The notes under the pieces: generated by a model
Database searches by the model: none
What the model saw: only the letters and a program-made list of their open reading frames with translations
Told to the model about the DNA's origin: nothing
Assembly (NCBI GenBank): GCA_965267435.1
Contig: OZ253960.1
Span: 62,001-126,000, forward strand
Length of the DNA: 64,000 nucleotides
Source: JAWPMT01 sp965267435
Lineage (GTDB): Bacteria > Bacteroidota > Bacteroidia > Cytophagales > Cyclobacteriaceae
Direction of reading: 5' to 3'
Shown: one piece after another, positions 8,074-17,200 of the stretch
Layout of the letters: every line of letters begins with the position of its first letter
How positions within the stretch are numbered: position 1 is the stretch's first letter
Made by a program: the position numbers and the translations under genes

Positions 8074-9393
8074 TTAATGGACGAGTACTTCAGTGGGTTC
8101 TTCAATCTCAACATGTCCGTTGTCATTGATCTCTGTCAGATGGACCGTTTTGATTTCGTTGACGAGGACTGGATCATACTTGGCTTCTACTCTGATGTAG
8201 TTTTCGGTGAAGCCGAACATCCGGTTGCTATCACTTTCGACCTCGAACAGCACATTGTAGGTTTTTCCGAGATGCTGTTCGTAGAATGCACGTCGTTTCT
8301 TTTCAGAAAGCGTTCGGAGCATCGTGGAGCGATCGTTGCGAATCTTTTGTGGGACAACACCATCCAGTTCAAGGGCATGGGTGTTGGGCCTTTCGGAGTA
8401 CGTGAATACGTGGAGATAGGAGATGTCCAATTCATTAAGGAAGTCATAAGTCCGTAGAAACTCCTCTTCGGTTTCTCCAGGGAATCCTGTGATGACGTCC
8501 ACGCCAATACATGCGTGCGGCATGACTGATTTGATATGGTCCACCCGATCACGGTACAAACTGGTCAGGTAGCGTCGATTCATTCGCTTGAGAATGGCAT
8601 CACTCCCAGACTGGAGAGGTATGTGGAAGTGCGGCACAAACCTGTTCGACCGGGCGACGAAGTCGATGATCTCATTGGAAAGCAGATTGGGCTCGATGGA
8701 GGAAATCCTGATCCTGTCGATACCCTCAACTTCGTCAAGCGCTCGCACCAGGTCAGCGAAGCGCTCCTTTCTGCGTCCCTCCACAATGCCGAAATCCCCG
8801 ATATTGACACCGGTAAGCACGACTTCTTTCACGTCCGTCCGCGCGATCTCCTGTGCTCGGTCTATGATGTTGGCAATACTATCACTGCGGCTCTTTCCTC
8901 GGGCAAGTGGAATCGTACAGAAAGCGCAGCCATAGTTGCATCCATCTTGTACTTTGAGGAATGTGCGCGTCCTGTCACCATATGAATAGGCACTATGGAA
9001 CGTACGCGCATCCTGGATAGGGCTGGCAAATACTTTGGGCGTGTTGGCCGCCGTGAAATCCTGCAGATACTCAAATAGGCGAAACTTCTCTGCTGCCCCC
9101 AGTACGGCGTCCACACCAGGGATTTCGCTGATCTCTTTAGGTTTTAGCTGGGCATAGCAACCAAGGATCAGAACGAATGACTCAGGTGATATCTTCTTGG
9201 CTTCCTTGACGATCTTGCGGCACTTCTTGTCGGCATTTTCTGTGACCGAGCATGTGTTGATCACGAAAATATCCGGCCGGTCTGAGAACTCGACTTTCTC
9301 AAATCCCTTGTCCTGAAACATCCTCGAAATAGACGAAGTCTCCGAGTAGTTCAGCTTGCACCCCAACGTATAAAACGCCACCCTTCTGTTCAT
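8074..9393 (-). CDS. mtaB: tRNA t6A37 methylthiotransferase MtaB
   Basis: 439 aa radical-SAM methylthiotransferase that converts t6A to ms2t6A at position 37 of tRNAs reading ANN codons. The N-terminal UPF0004 domain supplies Cys12 (TLGCKLN), Cys48 and Cys79 for the auxiliary Fe-S cluster. The radical-SAM motif is CNYGCAFC with Cys152, Cys156 and Cys159, and a TRAM-like tail follows. The opening TLGCKLNYSE is characteristic of MtaB rather than MiaB or RimO. A TATCTTTG promoter element ends five bases before the ATG. It heads a minus-strand cluster with the FAH-family gene. Confidence 0.93.
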   Translation of the reverse strand: MNRRVAFYTLGCKLNYSETSSISRMFQDKGFEKVEFSDRPDIFVINTCSVTENADKKCRKIVKEAKKISPESFVLILGCYAQLKPKEISEIPGVDAVLGAAEKFRLFEYLQDFTAANTPKVFASPIQDARTFHSAYSYGDRTRTFLKVQDGCNYGCAFCTIPLARGKSRSDSIANIIDRAQEIARTDVKEVVLTGVNIGDFGIVEGRRKERFADLVRALDEVEGIDRIRISSIEPNLLSNEIIDFVARSNRFVPHFHIPLQSGSDAILKRMNRRYLTSLYRDRVDHIKSVMPHACIGVDVITGFPGETEEEFLRTYDFLNELDISYLHVFTYSERPNTHALELDGVVPQKIRNDRSTMLRTLSEKKRRAFYEQHLGKTYNVLFEVESDSNRMFGFTENYIRVEAKYDPVLVNEIKTVHLTEINDNGHVEIEEPTEVLVH

Positions 9394-9398
9394 GGCCG

Positions 9399-9406
9399 CA
9401 AAGATA
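9399..9406 (-). promoter_or_regulatory. TAnnTTTG promoter element of mtaB, five bases before ATG
   Basis: The minus strand reads TATCTTTGCGGCCATG. TATCTTTG fits the Bacteroidota -7 consensus TAnnTTTG. With only CGGCC between box and ATG, transcription should start at or within a few bases of the start codon. The guaA start has the same TTTGCGGCCATG. Confidence 0.6.
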
Positions 9407-9704
9407 ATAGGATTGAGAGTGATAGTTTCTTAGTGGTTTTGATCGCCTGCTAGTTCTCGGCAGTTGGTGAGTCTTCATTTGTCTCTCAGTCACTGAATTA
9501 TAACATAATTCAAAAAGCACTTATTAGAAAGGTAATGAAGTGAATTCGGCCAACTAGATTGGGCACAGTACTGAAGATCAAAAATGCCTATCCGACTACG
9601 GCGTTACCTATACGTTATTGGTTGGTTCAGGTCGAAATTCTCAGGCTCATCCTCGGTTTGTATGTGTTTCGTGTTGGAAAAGTACTAAAATTAATTGGAT
9701 ACGT

Positions 9705-9712
9705 TACATTTG
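9705..9712 (+). promoter_or_regulatory. Putative -7 element (TACATTTG) of the T9SS cassette
   Basis: TACATTTG matches TAnnTTTG and ends 25 bases before the adhesin ATG. No good TTTG -33 box lies 19 bases upstream, so the call rests on the -7 element and position alone. Confidence 0.4.
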
Positions 9713-9737
9713 GTTTGCTCTTCAACCGGGGCCAGCT

Positions 9738-12700
9738 ATGAAACCAAAAACACACTCTGAACCAGCGGTGCACCGTCTCGTGCGCCAAGCGGAAGGACTC
9801 CGCATTGTCTGCATTTTCCTTGCAGCAGTCTGCTTACCATTCATTTGGGCACATGCTCAGGAACCTGTTCAACCATTGAGCCTTTCGGGTCTCTGTACGG
9901 ATGATCCTGTTGCTGAAAGGAAACTCCTAATCACAAATCCCAACAGTTTTGATGTACCCGTACGATGGGAGAATCTTTCATCGAAAGATGAGGGCGAATT
10001 GATTGCCGTTCCCGGTGAGACCATGTTCACTGTTGAGAACAAGAATGGTAATCCCAATGCCAGTAACCCCATCCGGCTCTTTTGGGAGGATGAGAATGGT
10101 AAACAACAGTTTATTACTTATCCCGTGCATGGCCAGGAATGTGCTTGTGTTGGGGGTGGTGTTGAGATACTCGGGAACCTGTCGTGCGGACTACCGACGA
10201 CGCTTACGGCGGAGATGCAGGGGGTGCCTGAGGAAGAGACATTTGTCTATGAGTGGGAACTTGATGGTCAGGTCATTGGCAGTGAGGCACAGGTCCTGGC
10301 GGAGACAGAGGGTACCTACGAGGTGACCGTGACCTATGGCATAACATGTGAAGTCTCAGCGACCCTGAATGTCCTGTCCCTTACCGATGCTGTTTCGCCC
10401 GAGCCCACAGTCAACCCCTTGCCTGAGTTGACTGTGGAATGCGGTGAAGTCATCACAACGTTTCCAACAGCGGAAGACAACTGTGATGGGACTGTGATCG
10501 GGCAAACCACCGACGATTTGATCTATACGGAGACAGGTCCTCGATCGATTACCTGGGTTTACTCCGATGCCGCCGGCAATAGTTTCTCACAAATTCAGGA
10601 TGTGCTCATTGTTGATTCCACTGATCCCGTGGCTTTAGCTCAGAACATCACGGTGCAACTCGACGAGACCGGCAACGTGTCGATTACTGCAGAAGACATT
10701 GACAATGGCAGCAATGATGCCTGTGGTCCTATTGGGAGCAGAACACTGAGCCGCACAACTTTCGACTGCACGGATACAGGCGCTGCCCAAGAAGTCACAT
10801 TGACGGTGACAGATGGCAGCGGCAATGAAAGCACTGCTATCGCCTTGGTGACGGTAGAGGACAATGTAGGTCCTGTGGCGGTCGCTCAGAATATCACGGT
10901 GCAACTGGACGCAACCGGCAACGTGTCGATCACAGCAGAAGACATTGATAATGGCAGCAATGATGCCTGTGGCCCTATTGCCAGTAGAACACTGAGCCGC
11001 ACGACTTTCGACTGCACGGATACAGGCGCTGCCCAAGAAGTCACATTGACGGTGACAGATGGCAGCAGCAATGAAAGCACTGCTACCGGCCTGGTGACGG
11101 TAGAGGACAATGTAGGTCCCGTGGCGGTCGCGCAGGACATCACGGTGCAACTCGACGCAACCGGCAACGTGTCGACCACTGCTGAAGACATTGACAATGG
11201 AAGTACTGATGCCTGTGGCAGTATTGCCAGCAGAACACTGAGCCGCACGACTTTCGACTGCACAGATACAGGCGCCGCTCAGGAAGTCACACTCACGGTA
11301 ACCGACGGCAGTGGCAATGAAAGCACGGCCACTGCCTTGGTGACGGTAGAGGACAATGTAGGACCTGTGGCCTCAGCTCAGAACATCACGGTGCAACTCG
11401 ACGAGACCGGCAACGTGTCGATCACAGCAGAAGACATTGACAATGGCAGCAATGATGCCTGTGGCAGTATTGCCAGCAGAACACTGAGCCGCGCGACTTT
11501 CGACTGCACGGATACAGGTGCCGCACAAGAAGTCACATTGACGGTGACCGATGGCAGCGGCAATGAAAGCACTGCTATGGCCCTGGTGACGGTAGAGGAC
11601 AATGTAGGTCCTGTGGCGGTCGCTCAGAATATCACGGTGCAACTGGACGAAACCGGCAACGCGTCGATCACAGCAGAAGACATTGACAATGGAAGTACTG
11701 ATGCCTGTGGCGGTATTGCGAGCAGAACACTGAGCCGCACGACTTTCGACTGCACAGATACAGGCGCTGCCCAAGAAGTCACATTGACGGTGACAGATGG
11801 CAGCAGCAATGAAAGCACTGCTATCGCCTTGGTGACGGTAGACGACAATGTAGGTCCTGTGGCGGTCGCTCAGAATATCACGGTGCAACTGGACGAAACC
11901 GGCAACGCGTCGATCACAGCAGAAGACATTGACAATGGCAGCAATGATGCCTGTGGCCCTATTGCCAGCAGAACACTGAGCCGCACGACTTTCGACTGCA
12001 CAGATACAGGTGCCGCGCAAGAAGTCACACTCACGGTAACCGACGGCAGCGACAACGAAAGCACGGCAACATCTCTAGTTACCGTAGAAGACAATGTTGG
12101 CCCTGTTGCGGTCGCGCAGGACATCACAGTGCAACTCGACGCAACCGGCAACGTGTCGATTACTGCAGTAGACATTGACAATGGAAGTACTGATGCCTGT
12201 GGCCCTATTGGGAGCAGAACACTGAGCCGCACAACTTTTGACTGCACAGATACAGGCGCTGCTCAGGAAGTCACACTCACGGTAATCGACGGCAGTGGCA
12301 ATGAAAGCACGGCCACTGCCTTGGTGACGGTAGAGGACAATGTAGGACCTGTGGCCTCAGCTCAGAACATCACGGTGCAGCTCGACGAGACCGGCAACGT
12401 GTCGATTACTGCAGAAGACATTGACAATGGAAGTACTGATGCCTGCGGCAGTATTGCCAGCAGAACACTGAGCCGCACGACTTTCGACTGCACAGATACA
12501 GGCGCCGCTCAGGAAGTCACACTCACGGTAATCGACGGCAGCGGCAACGAAAGCACGGCAACATCTCTAGTAACCGTAGAAGACAATGTTGGCCCTGTTG
12601 CGGTCGCTCAGAACATCACGGTGCAGCTCGACGAGACCGGCAACGTGTCGATTACTGCAGAAGACATTGACAATGGAAGTGCTGATGCTTGTGGCGCTAT

Positions 12701-14198
12701 TGCCAGCCTTCAGCTGGACCGTACAACCTTCGATTGCGAAGCCCTGATTACCGCACAGTTAGTCACCCTCACGGCCATAGACGCCAGTGGTAATGAGGGT
12801 GTAGCGTTTGCGCAGGTGACCGTTGAAGACCCTATTGGTCCTGTTCCCACGGTCGACCCTTTACCAGATATTACCCTGGAATGTGCGAACCTAGGCGAGG
12901 GACTCCAGCCACCCACTGCCGTTGACAACTGCGCGGGCATCATTGCCGCTACTCCCTCCAATGCGACGGAGTTTGGCGTAGAGGGCACTTACCTAGTCGA
13001 TTGGGTTTACGACGATGGCAATGGCAATACTTCTTCGCAAATGCAGACTGTCATTTTTTCTGATCCTCTTCAGCCGGTCCTCGAAGTCGTTGAAAGTTAT
13101 GATCTCACGCTTGGGGAAGATGGGACCGCCACTCTGGACGTGAGCGATTTGATCATCACCCTGGAGGACAATTGTCCCGGTGTCACAGCCAGTTTGATCG
13201 ACGACTTTTTCGATTGCAGTGATATTGGCGTGCAGCAGGTTACGGTAATAGCTACCGATGTAAATGGCAACTCGGTTCAATCTATTACGAATGTTCAGGT
13301 TATTGCCAACCCCGATGCATTACCGACGCCTACTATTGTAGAAGAGCGGGGCGATTCTCAAATGTCTTTTGACGGGGAAATTGGCTGCTACCAGCAATTG
13401 AATGGAATGACGCTTGTCGCTTTGCTGGATCCGAAGTTCGATCCATCTGCGCTGACATTTGATTGGGCCTTCGATTTCACGCCTCCCGGTGCGATTTCCG
13501 GCACTTCCAGTCCTGTACTCGAACTTGATGCGACAGCCTCGCTGTATGCGGGCTTGCTTGGCGTGACCGTGACATTGACCGTCACCAATGGAGAAAACGG
13601 ATGTGAAGCGGTGTTCCAACAGACTTTTAGCGACATTTCTGAGGAGCCAGTTTGTCCATCAGTCGTATTTGACGGGGCAGATGTCATCGCTGTTGAAAAC
13701 CCCCTCCCTGATCACGAATACCTGTGGTCGATTACCACTTCGGGAGAAGGATGGTCGATAGCCTCAGAAAACCCCTCGTCGGCGATCACGATCATTAAGG
13801 GTACAGGCACTGCGCAGTTCAATGTGGAAGTGACAGATACGCGCAATGAATGTACAAACACAAATTGTGATCCGATAACGGTAACTGGGACGTCCTCCCT
13901 GACTGGAGAGGTGTCTGCCAGGGTACTGGAAGCTCCGGAAGTACAGTACAGTGTCAGTCCAAATCCTATGGCCACTACCGGCAAACTGGAAATGGCGAGC
14001 GACGAGACGCAAGAGGTACAAGTTGGTATTTATTCCATGACCAATCAGAAAATGATGGATCTGTATTCGGGGACAGTTGAGGCGGACAAACCCCTCGAAA
14101 TACCGGTGGATATGACGTCCATTCCACCTGGCTTGTACTTCATTCAAATCTGGACAAAATACAAGGTGTATGCCTTGAGGATAGTACACACGGATTGA
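9738..14198 (+). CDS. Giant repeat adhesin with T9SS type A sorting domain
   Basis: 1,486 aa. The ATG at 9738 is preferred because it gives a signal peptide (basic 1-20, hydrophobic 22-38, cleavage near AHA-QE). After about 250 residues of Ig/PKD-like sequence come nine 82-aa HYR-like repeats (DNA 10620-12833). Eight are nearly identical; the ninth has diverged. Each unit has one Cys in DACG and one in FDC, suggesting a disulfide per unit. Two or more further Ig-like modules follow. The C-terminal 75 residues (SPNP...GLYFIQI...YALRIV) form a T9SS type A sorting domain, so the protein should cross the outer membrane and be surface-anchored. An adhesive role is inferred. First gene of the T9SS cassette. 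Confidence 0.88.
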   Translation: MKPKTHSEPAVHRLVRQAEGLRIVCIFLAAVCLPFIWAHAQEPVQPLSLSGLCTDDPVAERKLLITNPNSFDVPVRWENLSSKDEGELIAVPGETMFTVENKNGNPNASNPIRLFWEDENGKQQFITYPVHGQECACVGGGVEILGNLSCGLPTTLTAEMQGVPEEETFVYEWELDGQVIGSEAQVLAETEGTYEVTVTYGITCEVSATLNVLSLTDAVSPEPTVNPLPELTVECGEVITTFPTAEDNCDGTVIGQTTDDLIYTETGPRSITWVYSDAAGNSFSQIQDVLIVDSTDPVALAQNITVQLDETGNVSITAEDIDNGSNDACGPIGSRTLSRTTFDCTDTGAAQEVTLTVTDGSGNESTAIALVTVEDNVGPVAVAQNITVQLDATGNVSITAEDIDNGSNDACGPIASRTLSRTTFDCTDTGAAQEVTLTVTDGSSNESTATGLVTVEDNVGPVAVAQDITVQLDATGNVSTTAEDIDNGSTDACGSIASRTLSRTTFDCTDTGAAQEVTLTVTDGSGNESTATALVTVEDNVGPVASAQNITVQLDETGNVSITAEDIDNGSNDACGSIASRTLSRATFDCTDTGAAQEVTLTVTDGSGNESTAMALVTVEDNVGPVAVAQNITVQLDETGNASITAEDIDNGSTDACGGIASRTLSRTTFDCTDTGAAQEVTLTVTDGSSNESTAIALVTVDDNVGPVAVAQNITVQLDETGNASITAEDIDNGSNDACGPIASRTLSRTTFDCTDTGAAQEVTLTVTDGSDNESTATSLVTVEDNVGPVAVAQDITVQLDATGNVSITAVDIDNGSTDACGPIGSRTLSRTTFDCTDTGAAQEVTLTVIDGSGNESTATALVTVEDNVGPVASAQNITVQLDETGNVSITAEDIDNGSTDACGSIASRTLSRTTFDCTDTGAAQEVTLTVIDGSGNESTATSLVTVEDNVGPVAVAQNITVQLDETGNVSITAEDIDNGSADACGAIASLQLDRTTFDCEALITAQLVTLTAIDASGNEGVAFAQVTVEDPIGPVPTVDPLPDITLECANLGEGLQPPTAVDNCAGIIAATPSNATEFGVEGTYLVDWVYDDGNGNTSSQMQTVIFSDPLQPVLEVVESYDLTLGEDGTATLDVSDLIITLEDNCPGVTASLIDDFFDCSDIGVQQVTVIATDVNGNSVQSITNVQVIANPDALPTPTIVEERGDSQMSFDGEIGCYQQLNGMTLVALLDPKFDPSALTFDWAFDFTPPGAISGTSSPVLELDATASLYAGLLGVTVTLTVTNGENGCEAVFQQTFSDISEEPVCPSVVFDGADVIAVENPLPDHEYLWSITTSGEGWSIASENPSSAITIIKGTGTAQFNVEVTDTRNECTNTNCDPITVTGTSSLTGEVSARVLEAPEVQYSVSPNPMATTGKLEMASDETQEVQVGIYSMTNQKMMDLYSGTVEADKPLEIPVDMTSIPPGLYFIQIWTKYKVYALRIVHTD
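10620..12833 (+). repeat. Nine in-frame 246-bp coding repeats
   Basis: Units start at 10620, 10866, 11112, 11358, 11604, 11850, 12096, 12342 and 12588, exactly 246 bp (82 codons) apart. The first eight share long identical DNA stretches and differ mainly in small patches: DETGN versus DATGN, GSNDACGP versus GSTDACGS, TVTDGS versus TVIDGS. These variants are shuffled among units, as expected from unequal crossover or gene conversion. The ninth is clearly older. Because 246 is divisible by three, copy number can change without loss of frame. Confidence 0.95.
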
Positions 14199-14220
14199 GC
14201 CAATCACAACAAAGAGAGCT

Positions 14221-17200
14221 ATGGAAAGAAGATTTTTGTATCTGGCGTTTATCGTAGGTATCTGTGCATCAGCCATAGCGCAGCCGACGGCTCCAGCAAA
14301 TCTTAGGGTCCATATGGGTAGCAGCGATGCAGCCATGGAGTGGGATGCCAACCCTCCGGCAGAGGCGGTCATCTCCTATCATATTTACCGATCGACAGAC
14401 CGGGTGGCTTATCAGGTCATAGACAGTACCGCGGCCACGTCCTTTACAGATACAGGTTTGGATGTCGGGCAGACCTATTTCTACCACGTTCGAGCTCGCA
14501 ATGCCACAGGCCTTGGACCTGCTTCAGAACTTGACGCAGGTGTTCCACAATTGGACCACGGCAGGTTTGCTGAGTTTGATGGCGTGGACGACTCGATCCA
14601 TATCGCCAACAGCGATGAACTACAATTTGCAGCCACTTCCTTCTCCATTGACTTTTGGGTCCGGCCTCGATCCTTTCCAGCCGGTTCGGCACTTGACAAT
14701 CTGGTCGGACGTTTCCCAAGTGGCACTGGTGATGGATACATGCTCCGTATCAACAGTTCCGGGCAATTGGACTTTCGTATCGCTAGCTTCCTGATTGGCT
14801 TTACTACCGTCGAAAGCCTGCAACTAGATGAGTGGCAACACATTACTTTGACTTTCTACCGCGATGCGAGTCCGTTTTTGAACGAGGCCAAAGTCTATAT
14901 CGATGGGGTGGAGGCGACGCCCCAGGCAGCTGCTTTGGTTGTGGAAGCTCCTGCCACACCTGGTGGATCCTTTGTTATTGCTGGTGATCCGACGGGCAAT
15001 CAACGATTCTTTGATGGGTACATGGATGAGGTGCGCGCGTGGGACTATGACCTAACGGCCGTTGAAGTCAATCAAATTCGCTGTGAGAGGAAACTGGGAA
15101 ATGAAGTAGGCCTTGTTGGCCTTTGGCACTTTGACGAGGATGCTTACGGAAAGAGTCCTTCGGTCTTTGATCATTCAGTCAACAATAATCATGGCGGAGG
15201 ATCCGATCGGCTGGTGGATGAATTTGTGCCTGTGGCAATTGATGATCGGGATTCGACCCTTGAAAGCACGGCCTTGATGATTGCAATTCAAGACAACGAC
15301 ACCTCTGCCAGTGGCAAGGCGTTGACGGCTAGTCTTGTCCCGGGACTGCCTGCAAATGGATCTGTATCATTAGATGCCAGTGACAGCATTTTGACTTATA
15401 CGCCCAATGCCGGGTTTACTGGCATTGACTCAGTGCAATATGTACTCTGCGAAGAAAGTGGCATCTGCTCGGCAGAAGGCACCTACCAACCAAGATGCGA
15501 TACGGCCACAGTCGTTTTTTATGTGCAGTGCCCCACCAAAAGGAATTTGGACTGGGACGACTGGGGGCTGGGACAGGATCCCTCGGACTCAGTCATAATT
15601 GATGATGGTATTCGTCTGGAATTTGCGATGGAGGATCCGCTCGGTGTGGTCACGAGTGTGGAAACGGCAATTGGGCCCGGAGGCAACGGCCTCCTATGGC
15701 AGCAGGATGAAGCTAGCAATACCGAGGAAGCCTCGATGCTCGTGACTTTCACCCGTGCGGTGGAGCAGCTGACTTTTGAGATTTTGGATATTAATCAGGA
15801 TGTTGACAATGAGGACCGCTTGACACTCAACGCCTACTCCGGTGGCGCGCTGGTGTCATTAACAAGCGGGCACTACGGCCTCGGGGCGGATGTCGACTAC
15901 ATGGGGAGTAACACCTTTGCGGCGGCAGCTACCACGAGTGCTGACCCTGCCCGACACCGGGTGCGATTCATCTTGCCCGAGGCAGTCGATTCACTGAGGA
16001 TCTTGTTTCAGCAAGGAACCGCGGCGGCTGATCCGTCGGCGCATGACATTTTTATCGGTGATTTCTCCTGGTGCCAACTGGATAATACAGCTCCCTACGC
16101 CAGTGATGGGATGGGAGGCTCGGTGGATACGCTGTACTTCTCAGCGACAACGGCGATGCCCACCAACCTATGCCTGGACAATCTGGTGGATCCGGAGGTG
16201 GATAGTATTTTGATTACCGGATGGTCCGCGATTGCTGCGTCTGGAGTCATAGATCTGGGTAGTTCAGCGGATTCCTGCGTACAGTACACTTCTGCCGCGG
16301 CTTTTGAAGGCACAGAGATCTTCGACTTAACGTTTTGCGACAAGCGAGATCCAGCACTATGCAATAGTGTGTTCTTGTCCATTGACGTGACAGCGGCAGC
16401 CGTGAACACTGCGCCGGTAATCGTAGATGCCGATGACCTCGCAGCCGATACCCTTTGGTACCAAACGAACAAAGAAATTTCACTGGATTTGTGCTTAACC
16501 GTTAGGGATAATGAGAGCGACCCGGTAGTAATATCGTCATTGACAGCACTGGATGGGGGAGGGCAGGCATCTGTAATTGCGGGATCAGATACGTGCCTGA
16601 CCTTCACTCCATCCAACGCCTTTATTGGATTTTCGGCCACATCGGTCATTGTCTGCGATAATGGAGCACCTTCCATGTGCGATACAGCTGTCGTTGCATT
16701 GGATGTATTACCTATTGCACCGATCGCCGTTGACGACGGCTACTCCATTCTTGCGGACACACCAGATACACTGGTAGTGAGCGCTAACGATATCAATCCC
16801 GATGCTTCCCAGATCTCTGTGATAATAGTCTCAGCACCCAATAATGGGGTGGCGACGGTGCTACCGGGGAGTGAAATATTTTATGAGCCGGACGTGGGCT
16901 ATCTGGGAGTGGACAGTCTCTCCTACCAGATCTGCGATGAAGGCGGTGTGAGAGCGGGGGCCCAATGTAGCAGTGCGACAGTCGTGATTGACGTAGCGGA
17001 GCCGATAGAGAACTCCCCACCCCAAATAGTGGATAGTAATGGAGTTCCTATTGATTCACTTACCGTGGAGACGGTAGACCTGGTTCCAATTCAAGTGTGT
17101 CTGGATGTGCAAGAGACCGATGGCGACTCGCTGTCATTGGACATTGTGAACGCCGGGGCCATCACTGGTAGCGCCATGGTCAATGACCCATTGTGCTTTG

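Larger units (their letters stand above)
9394..9737. other. Divergent intergenic region, mtaB to T9SS cassette
   Basis: 344 bases separating divergent genes. It contains the mtaB promoter at its left edge and a TACATTTG element near the right edge, with AT-rich DNA around 9490-9540. A short open frame across 9559-9741 has no protein-like features and is not considered a gene. Confidence 0.6.

Noticed and set aside
9559..9741. 60-aa open frame upstream of the adhesin
   Set aside because: It runs over the promoter region, and the adhesin ATG at 9738 with its signal peptide explains the locus better.
10635..12247. Several antisense open frames of 74-215 aa across the adhesin repeats
   Set aside because: They repeat with the same 246-bp period and result from the biased codons of the plus-strand repeats, whose length keeps antisense frames open. 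They have no start context or protein-like features.
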